Of a stretch of 64,000 nucleotides of DNA, positions 18,450 to 27,152 are shown in pieces. Below the pieces are notes generated by a model. The model saw only the letters and a program-made list of their open reading frames with translations. It made no database searches and was not told the DNA's origin. The position numbers were made by a program, and so were the translations under genes. This stretch comes from Bacteroidaceae bacterium (GTDB lineage: Bacteria; Bacteroidota; Bacteroidia; Bacteroidales; Bacteroidaceae). Each line of letters starts with the position of its first letter. Position 1 is the first letter of the stretch. The stretch is taken from NCBI GenBank assembly GCA_024398435.1, contig JAKSJD010000003.1, positions 186,001 through 250,000 on the forward strand, read 5' to 3'.

Positions 18450-19766
18450 TTAATCAATATATTCGAAACCGCAATAAGGAACGAGAGCCTTTGGCATGCG
18501 GATTCCCTTTTCTGTCTGGTTGTTTTCGAGGATGGCAGCAACGATTCTTGGCAAAGCAAGTGCAGAACCATTGAGAGTGTGGCAGAGTTCTGTCTTCTTG
18601 TCTTCGCTTCTGCGATAGCGGCACTTCAAGCGGTTAGCCTGGTAAGTGTCGAAGTTGCTGACTGATGAAACTTCGAGCCAACGGCCCTGTGCTTCAGAAT
18701 ATACCTCAAAGTCGTAGCAGATTGCAGATGTGAAACTCTGGTCGCCACCGCAAAGACGAAGGATGCGGTAAGGGAGTTCGAGCTTTTGGAGGAGTCCTTC
18801 AACATGTGCAAGCATTTCCTGATGGCTCTGCTCTGAATGTTCAGGAGTATCGATTCTTACGATTTCAATCTTTGAGAATTCGTGCAGACGGTTGAGGCCT
18901 CGAACGTCCTTTCCATAGCTGCCGGCTTCGCGACGGAAGCACTGAGTGTAGGCACAATTCTTGATAGGGAGGTCTTTCTCGTCGAGAATCACATCGCGAT
19001 AGATATTTGTTACAGGAACTTCGGCTGTTGGGATGAGGTAGAGGTCGTCTACTTCGCAATGGTACATCTGACCTTCCTTATCTGGCAACTGACCTGTTCC
19101 ATAACCTGAAGCCTGATTGACTACGGTTGGAGGCATAATCTCTGTGTATCCGGAATTGCGAGCTTCGTCGAGGAAGAAGTTGATGAGAGCGCGCTGCAGA
19201 CGTGCACCCTTGCCAATGTATACAGGGAAACCTGCACCTGAAATCTTCACACCAAGGTCGAAGTCGATGAGGTTGTACTTCTTTGCGAGTTCCCAATGTG
19301 GAACCTGAGCCTCTGCATTTGTAGGCACTGTGTCCCAATTGCCGACTGTATCGCCTTCCTTGCATTCGCGAAGAGATGACTTAACGACAAGATTGTCTTC
19401 TGCGCATGAGCCTTCTGGTACGATATCGTAAGGAATGTTAGGAATAGTGCAGAGATGAGCTGTGAGAGCTGCCTCAGCTTCGTCCTTTTTGTCCTGCAGT
19501 TCCTGTGAGCGAGTCTTGAGTTCGGCAACCTTTGCCTTTGCGGCTTCAGCTTCCTCGCGTTGTCCTTGCTTCATGAGCATGCCAATCTGTGCTGCCATCT
19601 TCTTTTGTTCGGCAAGGCATGCGTCAAGTTCTGTCTGTACTGCTCGGCGAGTCTTATCGATGTCAATGGCTTTTTCCACTGCTTCCTTGGCTCCGTCGAA
19701 ATGTTTCTTCTCAAGACCTTTGATTACTTTCTCGGTCTGTTCCGTGATAAGTTTGAGTGTTAACAT
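18450..19766 (-). CDS. serS: Seryl-tRNA synthetase
   Basis: A 438-residue class II aminoacyl-tRNA synthetase charging tRNA-Ser. The N-terminal long antiparallel coiled coil (about 28-105, rich in Glu/Lys/Ala) is complete. Motif 2 is seen at CFRREAGSYGKDVRGLNRLHEF, with class II context PTAEVPVTNIYRD upstream, and motif 3 at LNGSALALPRIVAAILEN. Length is normal. It follows the small basic protein gene by 19 bases. Confidence 0.98.
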   Translation of the reverse strand: MLTLKLITEQTEKVIKGLEKKHFDGAKEAVEKAIDIDKTRRAVQTELDACLAEQKKMAAQIGMLMKQGQREEAEAAKAKVAELKTRSQELQDKKDEAEAALTAHLCTIPNIPYDIVPEGSCAEDNLVVKSSLRECKEGDTVGNWDTVPTNAEAQVPHWELAKKYNLIDFDLGVKISGAGFPVYIGKGARLQRALINFFLDEARNSGYTEIMPPTVVNQASGYGTGQLPDKEGQMYHCEVDDLYLIPTAEVPVTNIYRDVILDEKDLPIKNCAYTQCFRREAGSYGKDVRGLNRLHEFSKIEIVRIDTPEHSEQSHQEMLAHVEGLLQKLELPYRILRLCGGDQSFTSAICYDFEVYSEAQGRWLEVSSVSNFDTYQANRLKCRYRRSEDKKTELCHTLNGSALALPRIVAAILENNQTEKGIRMPKALVPYCGFEYID

Positions 19767-19785
19767 TGTCTTATGTATGTTTTGT

Positions 19786-19995
19786 TTATTTCTTTCTTTG
19801 CTGTGACTTGCGTGCTTTGACCCTCTGCCTGATTTCGGCCTTATGCTTGGCCGAACCCGAACCGTGAGCTCCTGTCTTGTAGCTCTTGCCGCGGGCTTTG
19901 GTCTTCACTTTGTCGGAATCGGAATCGTTCTTTTTCTTTCCTCCAAAGTTGATGCCGTTCATCATGGCATACATTATCTCGTTTTCACTTGCCAT
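19786..19995 (-). CDS. Small basic hypothetical protein
   Basis: A 69-residue, strongly basic protein. It begins MASENEIMYAMMNGINFGG and then consists of Lys, Ser, Gly and Arg-rich sequence ending KARKSQQRKK. There is no signal peptide and no recognised domain; the second half should be disordered and could bind nucleic acid. It sits between the purH-like gene (12 bases) and serS (19 bases) on the same strand, so it is probably translated from a shared transcript. A ribosome- or RNA-linked role is only a guess from composition and neighbours. Confidence 0.6.
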   Translation of the reverse strand: MASENEIMYAMMNGINFGGKKKNDSDSDKVKTKARGKSYKTGAHGSGSAKHKAEIRQRVKARKSQQRKK

Positions 19996-20007
19996 TGGTC
20001 GTAGGGA

Positions 20008-21189
20008 TTAATGGTGGAAGAGACGAATACCTGTGAATGCCATTGCGATGCCGTACTTGTCGCAAGTTTCGATTACATTGTCGTCGCGAACTGAACCTCC
20101 GGCTTGTGCAATATATTCGACGCCACTCTTGTGGGCGCGTTCGATATTGTCGCCAAATGGGAAGAAGGCATCGCTTCCGAGACTTACCTTTGTGTTCTGT
20201 GCGAGCCAAGCTTTCTTTTCCTCACGAGTGAGAGGCTCTGGCTTTTCGGTGAAGAACTGCTGCCAAGTGCCTTCGCGAAGAACGTCTTCGTATTCGTCGC
20301 CCATATAGACGTCGATTGTGTTATCGCGGTCAGCACGACGAATGTCTGCCTTGAATGGGAGGCTCATCACCTTTGGACACTGGCGAAGCCACCAGAGGTC
20401 GGCCTTCTGACCTGCAAGACGTGTGCAATGGATGCGGCTTTGCTGACCTGCTCCGATACCGATTGCCTGACCGTCCTTAACGTAGCAAACAGAGTTTGAC
20501 TGAGTGTACTTGAGGGTGATAAGTGCAATCTTGAGGTCGCGCTTTGCTTCTTCAGGAAGGTTTTTGTTGGCTGTTGGTATGTTTTCGAAGAGTTCATCGC
20601 CTGTGAGGTCGATTTCGTTTCGGCCTTGTTCGAATGTCACTCCGAACACTTGCTTTCTCTCTATTGGATTTGGCTTGTAGTCCTTGTCGATCTTGATTAC
20701 GCAATAAGTGCCTTTGCGCTTTTCGCGAAGAATCTGAAGAGCTTCTTGAGTGTAGTCGGGTGCAATGATTCCGTCGGAAACCTCACGCTTGATAAGCAGT
20801 GCTGTGGCTTCGTCGCAAGTGTCGCTGAGAGCAATGAAATCGCCGAAGCTCGACATGCGGTCGGCTCCGCGAGCTCGCGCATAAGCAGTTGCGATAGGGG
20901 TGAGAGGCACCTTCACATCGTCAACGAAGTAAATCTTCTTCAATGTGTCGCTCATTGGTACACCTACTGCAGCACCTGCAGGACTTACGTGCTTGAACGA
21001 AGCAGCTGCTGGCAGACCTGTTGCCTTGCGAAGTTCCTTCACAAGTTGCCAACTGTTGAGGGCATCCAGAAGATTGATGTAACCAGGACGTCCACACAAC
21101 ACTTCGATAGGCAGTTCGCCTTCGTCCATAAACACTCTCGATGGCTTTTGATTTGGGTTGCAGCCATACTTTAGCTCTAATTCTTTCAT
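20008..21189 (-). CDS. Stand-alone AICAR transformylase (PurH C-terminal type)
   Basis: A 393-residue protein covering only the formyltransferase part of PurH (AICAR to FAICAR with 10-formyl-tetrahydrofolate, the next-to-last step to IMP). It opens LKYGCNPNQKPSRV and carries the catalytic region AASFKHVSPAGAAVG with the Lys-His pair, then ISLSDTCDEATA-like and SLGSDAFFPFGDNIERA segments. The IMP cyclohydrolase domain of normal PurH (about 520 residues) is absent, with no trace upstream. A separate cyclohydrolase or a full PurH must exist elsewhere. It heads the run to nfnAB. Confidence 0.88.
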   Translation of the reverse strand: MKELELKYGCNPNQKPSRVFMDEGELPIEVLCGRPGYINLLDALNSWQLVKELRKATGLPAAASFKHVSPAGAAVGVPMSDTLKKIYFVDDVKVPLTPIATAYARARGADRMSSFGDFIALSDTCDEATALLIKREVSDGIIAPDYTQEALQILREKRKGTYCVIKIDKDYKPNPIERKQVFGVTFEQGRNEIDLTGDELFENIPTANKNLPEEAKRDLKIALITLKYTQSNSVCYVKDGQAIGIGAGQQSRIHCTRLAGQKADLWWLRQCPKVMSLPFKADIRRADRDNTIDVYMGDEYEDVLREGTWQQFFTEKPEPLTREEKKAWLAQNTKVSLGSDAFFPFGDNIERAHKSGVEYIAQAGGSVRDDNVIETCDKYGIAMAFTGIRLFHH

Positions 21190-21222
21190 AATCTATCTAT
21201 TTTCTTTTCGGTTTTCAAACTG

Positions 21223-21230
21223 CAAAGATA
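21223..21230 (-). promoter_or_regulatory. Promoter -7 box of the purH-like operon
   Basis: CAAAGATA on the plus strand gives TATCTTTG on the minus strand, 33 bases before the start at 21189. Confidence 0.6.
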
Positions 21231-21509
21231 GCAAAATATTATGAATAAAGCGACTCCAATCCCGAATTATCATTCGAAAACCCTATATATTTATATAAAT
21301 AAGGTGTAAATGCAACCAGTCAATTGGCATTTTATCCATTAAAAACGGAAAATAACTATTATTAGTTGACTCATTCTGACCGAATAGTGCTTTCGTTCTT
21401 CTCGCTTAAAGAAAAACTTAAATAATGGGGCAAAATTTTATTGTTTTAGGCTTAAAAAGTTGTAAAACACAAGGAAAAACTATGAAAATACCATGAATAT
21501 TCTTAAATT

Positions 21510-21593
21510 AACGTCGCAATTTAGATAAACGGCGACGTAATTTATATAAACAGCGACGAAATTTAATTAAACGGCGACGCTGATTTAATAATT
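21510..21593. repeat. Four tandem 21-base repeats with a GCGACG core
   Basis: Units start at 21510, 21531, 21552 and 21573. Units 2-4 begin [GA]GCGACG and all are followed by an AT-rich half such as AATTTATATAAAC; unit 1 has CGTCGC, the inverse of the core, and otherwise the same tail. Exact 21-base spacing puts the GC-rich cores on one helix face. The array lies in a gene-free spacer (21190-21869), 180 bases before the promoter of the 21870 gene. The rest of the spacer is AT-rich without any other feature I can support. Confidence 0.8.
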
Positions 21594-21773
21594 AACCTAT
21601 AGAAAACAACTTTTTATGCTAGGTTCCCGAACTTTGTTTCCTAGATGATTGAAACTACCATTCCTTGCCCTCAATTGATTCCGTAGGAAGCAATTCAACC
21701 CCTAATCCGAATAAATTGCATCATAAATCAAAAATAATCAATACTAAATACGAAACTATTGTGAATAATTTTG

Positions 21774-21781
21774 TAACTTTG
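21774..21781 (+). promoter_or_regulatory. Promoter -7 box of the 21870 gene
   Basis: TAACTTTG matches TAnnTTTG, 89 bases before the start codon, implying a leader of about 80 bases. Confidence 0.55.
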
Positions 21782-21869
21782 CAAGCAAATTGTTATATAG
21801 GGTAATAGGTGCTTGCCTCAAAGCACTTGCCCACGAAGACTTCGAAATACATAAAATTCAATATAAAAG

Positions 21870-23327
21870 ATGGCTAAGAAAGAAGAAGCTAAAGAAAAGG
21901 TGGCAACAAAGGAAGTTGCCGAAAAACCAGCATCTAAATCAACTAAGTCGACAAAATCAACCAAGAAGGCACAGCCAGTGATTGAGGTTGAACCAGTTGA
22001 GGAGAAACCAAAGGCAAAGAAGACTGCAGCTAAGGCAAAGAAAGTGATTGAAGTGGAGCCAATAGCCGTAAAGTCGAAAGCCGTAAAACCATCAAAGAAG
22101 GCAGAAAAACTCAATGAGGATAATTCTGCTGAAGCAGCTCCAAAAGCTAAGAAAACAAGAACCAAGAAGGCAGAAACTGTTGCAGCCGAACCTGCAGTTG
22201 TAGAAGAAGCTCCAGCAAAACCTGTTCGCAAGAGAATAGCAAAGAAGGCAGAGAAAGTTGAAATCGTTGAGGAAGTTCAACCAAAGCCAAGCAAGAAGGC
22301 TGTAGTTGTCGACGATGATGACGATGATGAACAGGGCTATACTTCATTGGCGGATCTCGGCCGCAAAGCTCTTGAAAAACAAGGTCTTACAGAAGAAAGT
22401 CTTGAAGAGGCAAAGCCGGTGGAAGTAAAGAAGCCAGAGCCAAAGATGGTGGAAGTTGAAGACGATGACGATGATGACGACGACGACCTCGATGATGAAA
22501 AGCCAAAGCGCTCTACCCGTTCAAGATCGATGAGAGGCAAGTCGAAGGACCACGATTTCGAACTTATGATCGACGATGAAAGTGCTTCTATCTCAACTCT
22601 TACCAAAGGCAATGTTTGGGCAGTCGATGTAGATACATTATATAATATGTTACTCGAAGGTCGCAGAACAGAACATTGGGACGAAAACCGAGTTCACTAT
22701 ATGAATATCGTCCGTCCTGTATTCGATGTTCAGTTTGTCAACCGCGACGACGAACAACTTGTTTCAAATCTTACAGATCTCGGCTTCAAGGTTCTCCCTT
22801 ATCCAAATATGGATGAAAACCTCAACGGAATAGCAATCCGCAAGCATCAGATAAAGAAGATTACCGACCTCACCCACGAAAACATCTACCACCTTTCTCC
22901 AAAGGAAGTGCTTCATCTCATCGAGGAGAACATGGGAATCGGTTGGAAAGGTCTTCCACTTCCATTGCAGGATATCATCGAAGCAGCATTCTATGTAGAT
23001 TCAAGCGAACTTCCAGCTTATGCAATGCATCGTGCCGGTGGTATGATCGACCGCAGAACAGCTGATGGTTACGAAGTTCTCGAAATCGAAAGAGGTTCTT
23101 GGATTGAGGCAGTTTTCTTGAAAGTGAAGCCAAAACAGGAAAAGATTCGCTACGAATCAACTCCTTCTAAGTTTGATAGCGACGAAGACGTTGACGATGA
23201 TGATGAAGATGTAGAAGAAACAGACGACAGAGACGAGGACGAAATCGACGACGAACCAATGGAAGAAGAACCTTCTCAGATTGAGGATATCGATTCTATT
23301 GAAATGGCCGACGATGAGGACGAATAG
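21870..23327 (+). CDS. Hypothetical protein with histone-like Lys/Ala tail and acidic tracts
   Basis: A 485-residue protein of no known function, probably conserved in Bacteroidales. Residues 1-145 are Lys/Ala/Pro/Val-rich with degenerate repeats (KKA, IEVEPV, KPSKKAEK), like histone H1 or bacterial Hc1 tails. Acidic runs of Asp follow at about 148-156 and 198-208. A folded part covers about 245-430 (VWAVDVDTLYNMLLEGRRTEHW, HLIEENMGIGWKG, MIDRRTADGYEVLEIERGSW). The C-terminus (about 440-485) is again Asp/Glu-rich. There is no signal peptide, so it is cytoplasmic. The tail suggests DNA or RNA contact; the function of the folded part is unknown. It is transcribed alone. Confidence 0.75.
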   Translation: MAKKEEAKEKVATKEVAEKPASKSTKSTKSTKKAQPVIEVEPVEEKPKAKKTAAKAKKVIEVEPIAVKSKAVKPSKKAEKLNEDNSAEAAPKAKKTRTKKAETVAAEPAVVEEAPAKPVRKRIAKKAEKVEIVEEVQPKPSKKAVVVDDDDDDEQGYTSLADLGRKALEKQGLTEESLEEAKPVEVKKPEPKMVEVEDDDDDDDDDLDDEKPKRSTRSRSMRGKSKDHDFELMIDDESASISTLTKGNVWAVDVDTLYNMLLEGRRTEHWDENRVHYMNIVRPVFDVQFVNRDDEQLVSNLTDLGFKVLPYPNMDENLNGIAIRKHQIKKITDLTHENIYHLSPKEVLHLIEENMGIGWKGLPLPLQDIIEAAFYVDSSELPAYAMHRAGGMIDRRTADGYEVLEIERGSWIEAVFLKVKPKQEKIRYESTPSKFDSDEDVDDDDEDVEETDDRDEDEIDDEPMEEEPSQIEDIDSIEMADDEDE

Positions 23328-23395
23328 TCGGAAGTTCTGGAATAGAATAAGAATATAGGTAAAATAAGTAAATAGGAATTCAACGAAATAGGATG

Positions 23396-23430
23396 ATAAG
23401 GGAGTGGCTTAGCTATTCCCTTATTATTAT
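23396..23430. terminator. Bidirectional hairpin terminator
   Basis: ATAAGGGA (23396-23403) pairs with TCCCTTAT (23417-23424), with inner complementarity in the loop (GCT/AGC) and T-rich sequence following. It lies between the convergent 21870 gene and pgeF; the pgeF stop codon falls inside the hairpin. Confidence 0.65.
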
Positions 23431-24285
23431 GCCGGTTAGCAATCTGCCCGACTTTATTCCCAATCTTCTTGCAGAGAAGAAATCGTCATGCTGCTTGTAG
23501 GTGCAGATTCCTGCCAAATGAACGTTCTCAGGTAAAAGGCCTTTCAAGAGAAGTTGCTGCTTGTTAGCTTCCCACAAATCAATGTGCCAAGCCTCTTTTC
23601 TCTCATCATTGCATGGATATTTGCGGGCAATCAGTTCCATGTTGAAGCCTTCCGCCATGAAAGCATCAAATACTTCGTCCCCAACTTCAAAGCTATCCAA
23701 TGATATTCCGGGGCCAATCACAGCCTTACAATCTTGGCCTTCCGTACCGAAAGCCTTCTTCATCAAGTCGAGAGTTGCCTCTGCAATCCGTCCAAGAGTG
23801 CCTCTCCAACCGGCATGAATGGCAGCTGCAGCTTTGTGTTTCTCATCATATAATAATATAGGAATGCAGTCGGCAGTGGAAATACACAGGCAAATGCCAG
23901 GAATGTTTGTGATTGTAGCGTCCACTCCTTCCAATTGTTCTGGGGTAGGGACTTGAGTATTTTCCTTGTTGTCGTATTGTTTGCGTGATTCGGAATGCTG
24001 TTTATTCAGTTCGGAAAGAATGACTGAATCGATATGAAGCACATTCGTACTGTGGGTTTGATGCGGAATAATGAGTTGTTGAGTTGTTATTCCGAGTGCT
24101 TTGGCAAGCAGTTGGCGGTTCTTTTCTACGGATTCGGGATTGTCGCCACAATAGTGGTTGGCATTGAACGAAGCATAGTTTCCGAAACTATAGCCGCCCT
24201 TACGTGTGGTCGTAAAGGCGGTTATATTGTTAGAGATATCGTATCTGAGGAGTTTGGGCTCTGTCGTGTTGTTATTGTGATTCAT
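23413..24285 (-). CDS. pgeF: Peptidoglycan editing factor / YfiH laccase-domain protein
   Basis: A 290-residue member of the PgeF (YfiH, DUF152) family. Conserved metal and active-site segments are NHYCGDNPESVEKNRQLLA, IPHQTHSTNV, ISTADCIPILLYDE (Cys), AAIHAGWRGTLGRIAE (His) and IGPGISLDSFEVGDEV. Members remove wrongly incorporated residues from peptidoglycan precursors or act as purine nucleoside phosphorylases. The start MNHNNNTTEP lies 5 bases after the obgE stop; upstream in-frame starts would lie within obgE and add low-complexity residues. It is the last gene of hpt-adk-obgE-pgeF. Confidence 0.92.
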   Translation of the reverse strand: MNHNNNTTEPKLLRYDISNNITAFTTTRKGGYSFGNYASFNANHYCGDNPESVEKNRQLLAKALGITTQQLIIPHQTHSTNVLHIDSVILSELNKQHSESRKQYDNKENTQVPTPEQLEGVDATITNIPGICLCISTADCIPILLYDEKHKAAAAIHAGWRGTLGRIAEATLDLMKKAFGTEGQDCKAVIGPGISLDSFEVGDEVFDAFMAEGFNMELIARKYPCNDERKEAWHIDLWEANKQQLLLKGLLPENVHLAGICTYKQHDDFFSARRLGIKSGRLLTGIIIRE

Positions 24286-24289
24286 AGCC

Positions 24290-25456
24290 TTATTCGTCAT
24301 CATCCTCGTATTCGAAATCGTCAAGGTCTTCGATGTCTTCGATGTCTTCAACTTCGTCGGAGAAGTTGTCAAAGTCGTCGTCGAATTCTTCTTGCATACG
24401 TGTGAAGTCTTTTGAATGGTGAACAATGTTTTCCTGTGTTTCGATGGCAGCGATTTTGTTGCTTTCGCTGTTCATCTCTTCCCAAAGAATATCCTTGAGC
24501 TTATCGATGCCGAATCCAGTTACAGAAGAAATGAATACGATTGGTAATCCTTCTGGAAGTGTTGTCTTCAGCATTTCGATGAGTTCTTCATCGAGTAGGT
24601 CGCACTTGGTAATAGCTAAAACGCGTCCCTTGTCGAGAAGCTCAGGATTGAATGTGGCCAATTCGTTGAGCAGAATATCGTATTCCTTCTTTATGTCGTC
24701 AGTGTCTCCCGGAACCATAAAGAGCAGAAGCGAGTTGCGCTCTATGTGGCGAAGGAATCTCAAGCCCAAGCCTTTTCCCTGACTAGCTCCCTCGATAATA
24801 CCTGGAATATCAGCCATTACGAATGACTTTCCATCGCGATACGAAACGATTCCGAGTGATGGTTCGAGTGTGGTGAAAGGGTAGTTGGCGATTTTTGGCT
24901 TTGCTGACGAAAGGGAAGAAACGAGAGTGGACTTGCCCGCATTAGGGAAACCAACCAAACCAACATCGGCCAGAAGCTTCAACTCAAGGATTACCATCAT
25001 TTCCTGCATTGGTTCTCCTGGTTGAGCATAGCGAGGTGCTTGGTTTGTAGGAGTGCAGAAGTTGAAGTTGCCCAATCCGCCTCGTCCGCCTTTGAGCAGG
25101 ATTACTTCCTGTCCATGTTCGGTTACATCACATATGTATTCACCGGTTTCGGCATTGTAGGCGGCAGTTCCGAGTGGCACTTCAAGAATCTTGTCGGCTC
25201 CTTGTTTGCCGCTGCTCTTGCTTTTGCTTCCGTTTCCTCCGTGTTCGGCAAAGGCGTGACGGTCGTAGCGAAGGTGGAGCAGTGTCCAGTAGTTGCGGTT
25301 GCCACGAAGAATCACACTGCCTCCGTTGCCTCCGTTACCGCCGTCGGGACCTCCCTTTGGCATGTATTTGGCGCGATGCATGTGTGTGCTTCCTCGTCCT
25401 CCCTTACCTGATCGGCAATAGATTTTGACGTAGTCGATGAAGTTGGTTTCTGCCAT
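24290..25456 (-). CDS. obgE: GTPase Obg
   Basis: A 388-residue Obg GTPase involved in ribosome assembly and growth control. The glycine-rich Obg fold fills residues 1-158 ([27 protein letters not shown]). The G domain has G1 [10 protein letters not shown]3 [16 protein letters not shown] and G4 TKCD. The C-terminus is an acidic tail of about 40 residues rich in Asp/Glu (about 350-388), a common variant in this phylum. It is followed directly by pgeF. Confidence 0.98.
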   Translation of the reverse strand: MAETNFIDYVKIYCRSGKGGRGSTHMHRAKYMPKGGPDGGNGGNGGSVILRGNRNYWTLLHLRYDRHAFAEHGGNGSKSKSSGKQGADKILEVPLGTAAYNAETGEYICDVTEHGQEVILLKGGRGGLGNFNFCTPTNQAPRYAQPGEPMQEMMVILELKLLADVGLVGFPNAGKSTLVSSLSSAKPKIANYPFTTLEPSLGIVSYRDGKSFVMADIPGIIEGASQGKGLGLRFLRHIERNSLLLFMVPGDTDDIKKEYDILLNELATFNPELLDKGRVLAITKCDLLDEELIEMLKTTLPEGLPIVFISSVTGFGIDKLKDILWEEMNSESNKIAAIETQENIVHHSKDFTRMQEEFDDDFDNFSDEVEDIEDIEDLDDFEYEDDDE

Positions 25457-25536
25457 TCTTGTTGTATTCTGTCTCTTTGAAGTAGTAGTTTGTTAGTTGT
25501 GTCTAATCTTCCTTGAGGCGAAAGACGGTCAACTGA

Positions 25537-26112
25537 TTACTTGTTTTCTGCATCGAGGAATGCAAAGATTTCTCCGAGCATAGCTTCTTTGCTGCCTCCC
25601 CATGTGAAAGTGTGGCGCATGCCTTCCTTTTCAAACCATGCTGCGAGGGGTTCTGTCTGGCTGTGATAAACAGCGAAGCGCTTCTTGATTGTCTCTTCGT
25701 TGTCGTCGGCACGTCCTTGTTCGATGGCTCTGTTGAGCAAGCGAGCCATAAGGGTTTCTTCGTCGACGATGAGTTCGATCATGACTCCCATGTCGTGTTT
25801 TCTTTCAGCAAGCATCTGCTTGAGAGCTTCAGCCTGTGCGATAGTGCGAGGGAAACCGTCGAAGATTACGCCTTTGCCTGCTGGCATTTCGTCGTAAGTC
25901 TTTGCAAGGATGCTGATCATGAGTTCGTCTGGGATAAGTTGGCCATTGTCGATGTAGCCTTTTGCAATCTTACCCAATTCGCTGCCTTGCTTGATTTCTC
26001 CGCGGAGAACGTCTCCTGTTGAGATGTGTCCCATGCCGTAGCGTGCAACAATCTCATCGCTGTAGGTGCCTTTTCCACTTCCTGGAGCACCGAAGATAAT
26101 GATATTCTTCAT
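25537..26112 (-). CDS. adk: Adenylate kinase
   Basis: A 191-residue short-type adenylate kinase (ATP + AMP to 2 ADP). The P-loop is GAPGSGKGT (residues 7-15), the AMP-binding site GHISTGDVLR and the hinge FDGFPRT. The LID is the short form without zinc cysteines (LNRAIEQGRADDN). It lies between hpt and obgE on one strand. Confidence 0.98.
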   Translation of the reverse strand: MKNIIIFGAPGSGKGTYSDEIVARYGMGHISTGDVLRGEIKQGSELGKIAKGYIDNGQLIPDELMISILAKTYDEMPAGKGVIFDGFPRTIAQAEALKQMLAERKHDMGVMIELIVDEETLMARLLNRAIEQGRADDNEETIKKRFAVYHSQTEPLAAWFEKEGMRHTFTWGGSKEAMLGEIFAFLDAENK

Positions 26113-26156
26113 TGTTGTTATTTTGTAAGTGTGTAACTATAAAATTCTTTTTGGTA

Positions 26157-26690
26157 TCAATCTGCCACTACTGAATAGATGTCCTTGTAGTTGCGACCAA
26201 GTCCGTTGTAGTCGAGTCCGTAGCCAACGATGAAGTCGTTAGGAATCTGAAGGGCGCAATAATCTATTTTGAGGTCCACTTCCAGTTTTTCTGGCTTTTG
26301 GAGGAAGCATGCGATTTTGACCGAAGCTGCTCCTTTTTGTTTGAACAGAGGCAGAATGCTGTGCATCGTAATGCCTGTGTCGACAATATCTTCGACAATG
26401 ATAACATCGCGTCCGGCAAGGTCGGCTGTGACTCCCATCAGTTCCTTCACCTTTCCTGTTGTCTGCATTCCGTCGTATGACGAGAAGCGCGCAAAGATGA
26501 TTTCGGGTTGGAATGTGAGTTCGCGAACGAGGTCGGCTGCAAATACGAAAGCTCCATTGAGAATGCAAACCATAACCGGGCACTTGCCTTGATAGTCGGC
26601 ATTGATTTTTTCGGCTACAGCCTTGACTTTTTGTTGTATTTCATCATGTGTGATGGATACTTCAAAATTCTTGTCGAGTAGATGAATCAT
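26157..26690 (-). CDS. hpt: Hypoxanthine phosphoribosyltransferase
   Basis: A 177-residue purine-salvage enzyme joining hypoxanthine or guanine to PRPP. The PRPP-binding motif is VIIVEDIVDTG, with the flexible-loop and base-binding context FARFSSYDGMQ and DFIVGYGLDY. The start MIHLLDKNFEV is chosen because the longer in-frame Met codons (26720, 26798) lie at or upstream of the promoter at 26723-26730, and because 177 residues is the family length. Confidence 0.95.
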   Translation of the reverse strand: MIHLLDKNFEVSITHDEIQQKVKAVAEKINADYQGKCPVMVCILNGAFVFAADLVRELTFQPEIIFARFSSYDGMQTTGKVKELMGVTADLAGRDVIIVEDIVDTGITMHSILPLFKQKGAASVKIACFLQKPEKLEVDLKIDYCALQIPNDFIVGYGLDYNGLGRNYKDIYSVVAD

Positions 26691-26722
26691 GCTTTTTGAT
26701 AAGTTGAGATTGAAATTCATTG

Positions 26723-26730
26723 CAAAGATA
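26723..26730 (-). promoter_or_regulatory. Promoter -7 box of hpt-adk-obgE-pgeF
   Basis: CAAAGATA on the plus strand is TATCTTTG on the minus strand, about 33 bases upstream of the chosen hpt start. It decides between the possible starts of hpt. Confidence 0.6.
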
Positions 26731-26874
26731 CAAATTAATTGCGAAATACGAAATATGAAATACGAATATTTTTTGCTTTGCAACATAAAAAAGTTCATAA
26801 TCGATTGTTTTCAGTTGTTTGGAGTCGAATGGTTTCTCCGAAGCATGAAAACATACAATATAAATGAGTGAAAA

Positions 26875-27021
26875 TTTCTTGCTGTTCGTGAGGTCATTTG
26901 ACTCCGTCGAACTAAAGTTTCTTGCTAAACTCGACCCATTTTCTTGCTCAACAAAGCGTCATTTCTTGCTGTCTTATTTTTTATATAATGTGTGAACTTC
27001 AAAATAAGGCAATTTCTTGCT
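26875..27021. repeat. Spaced TTTCTTGCT repeats, period about 22
   Basis: TTTCTTGCT occurs at 26875, 26918, 26940, 26962 and 27013; intervals are 43, 22, 22 and 51 bases. The sequence between copies varies. The 21-base segment before the second copy includes GACTCCGTCGAACTAAAG, a word found at four other places in the window. The array fills the spacer between the divergent hpt and bamD promoters; no gene is seen in it. Confidence 0.7.
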
Positions 27022-27125
27022 CTTTGTTGACCTCTGAAAGAGCCGTAAAAGCTAAAGAAACGTTAAAAAGCACTTGCAGATAGAAATATTTCGTGAAATG
27101 CATCTTCAATTTCATTGATTTTTCG

Positions 27126-27133
27126 TATCTTTG
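27126..27133 (+). promoter_or_regulatory. Promoter -7 box of bamD
   Basis: TATCTTTG, 20 bases before the bamD ATG at 27153. The longer in-frame ATG at 27093 lies upstream of this box and cannot be the start of this transcript. Confidence 0.6.
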
Positions 27134-27152
27134 CACGGTAATTTGGATAAGT

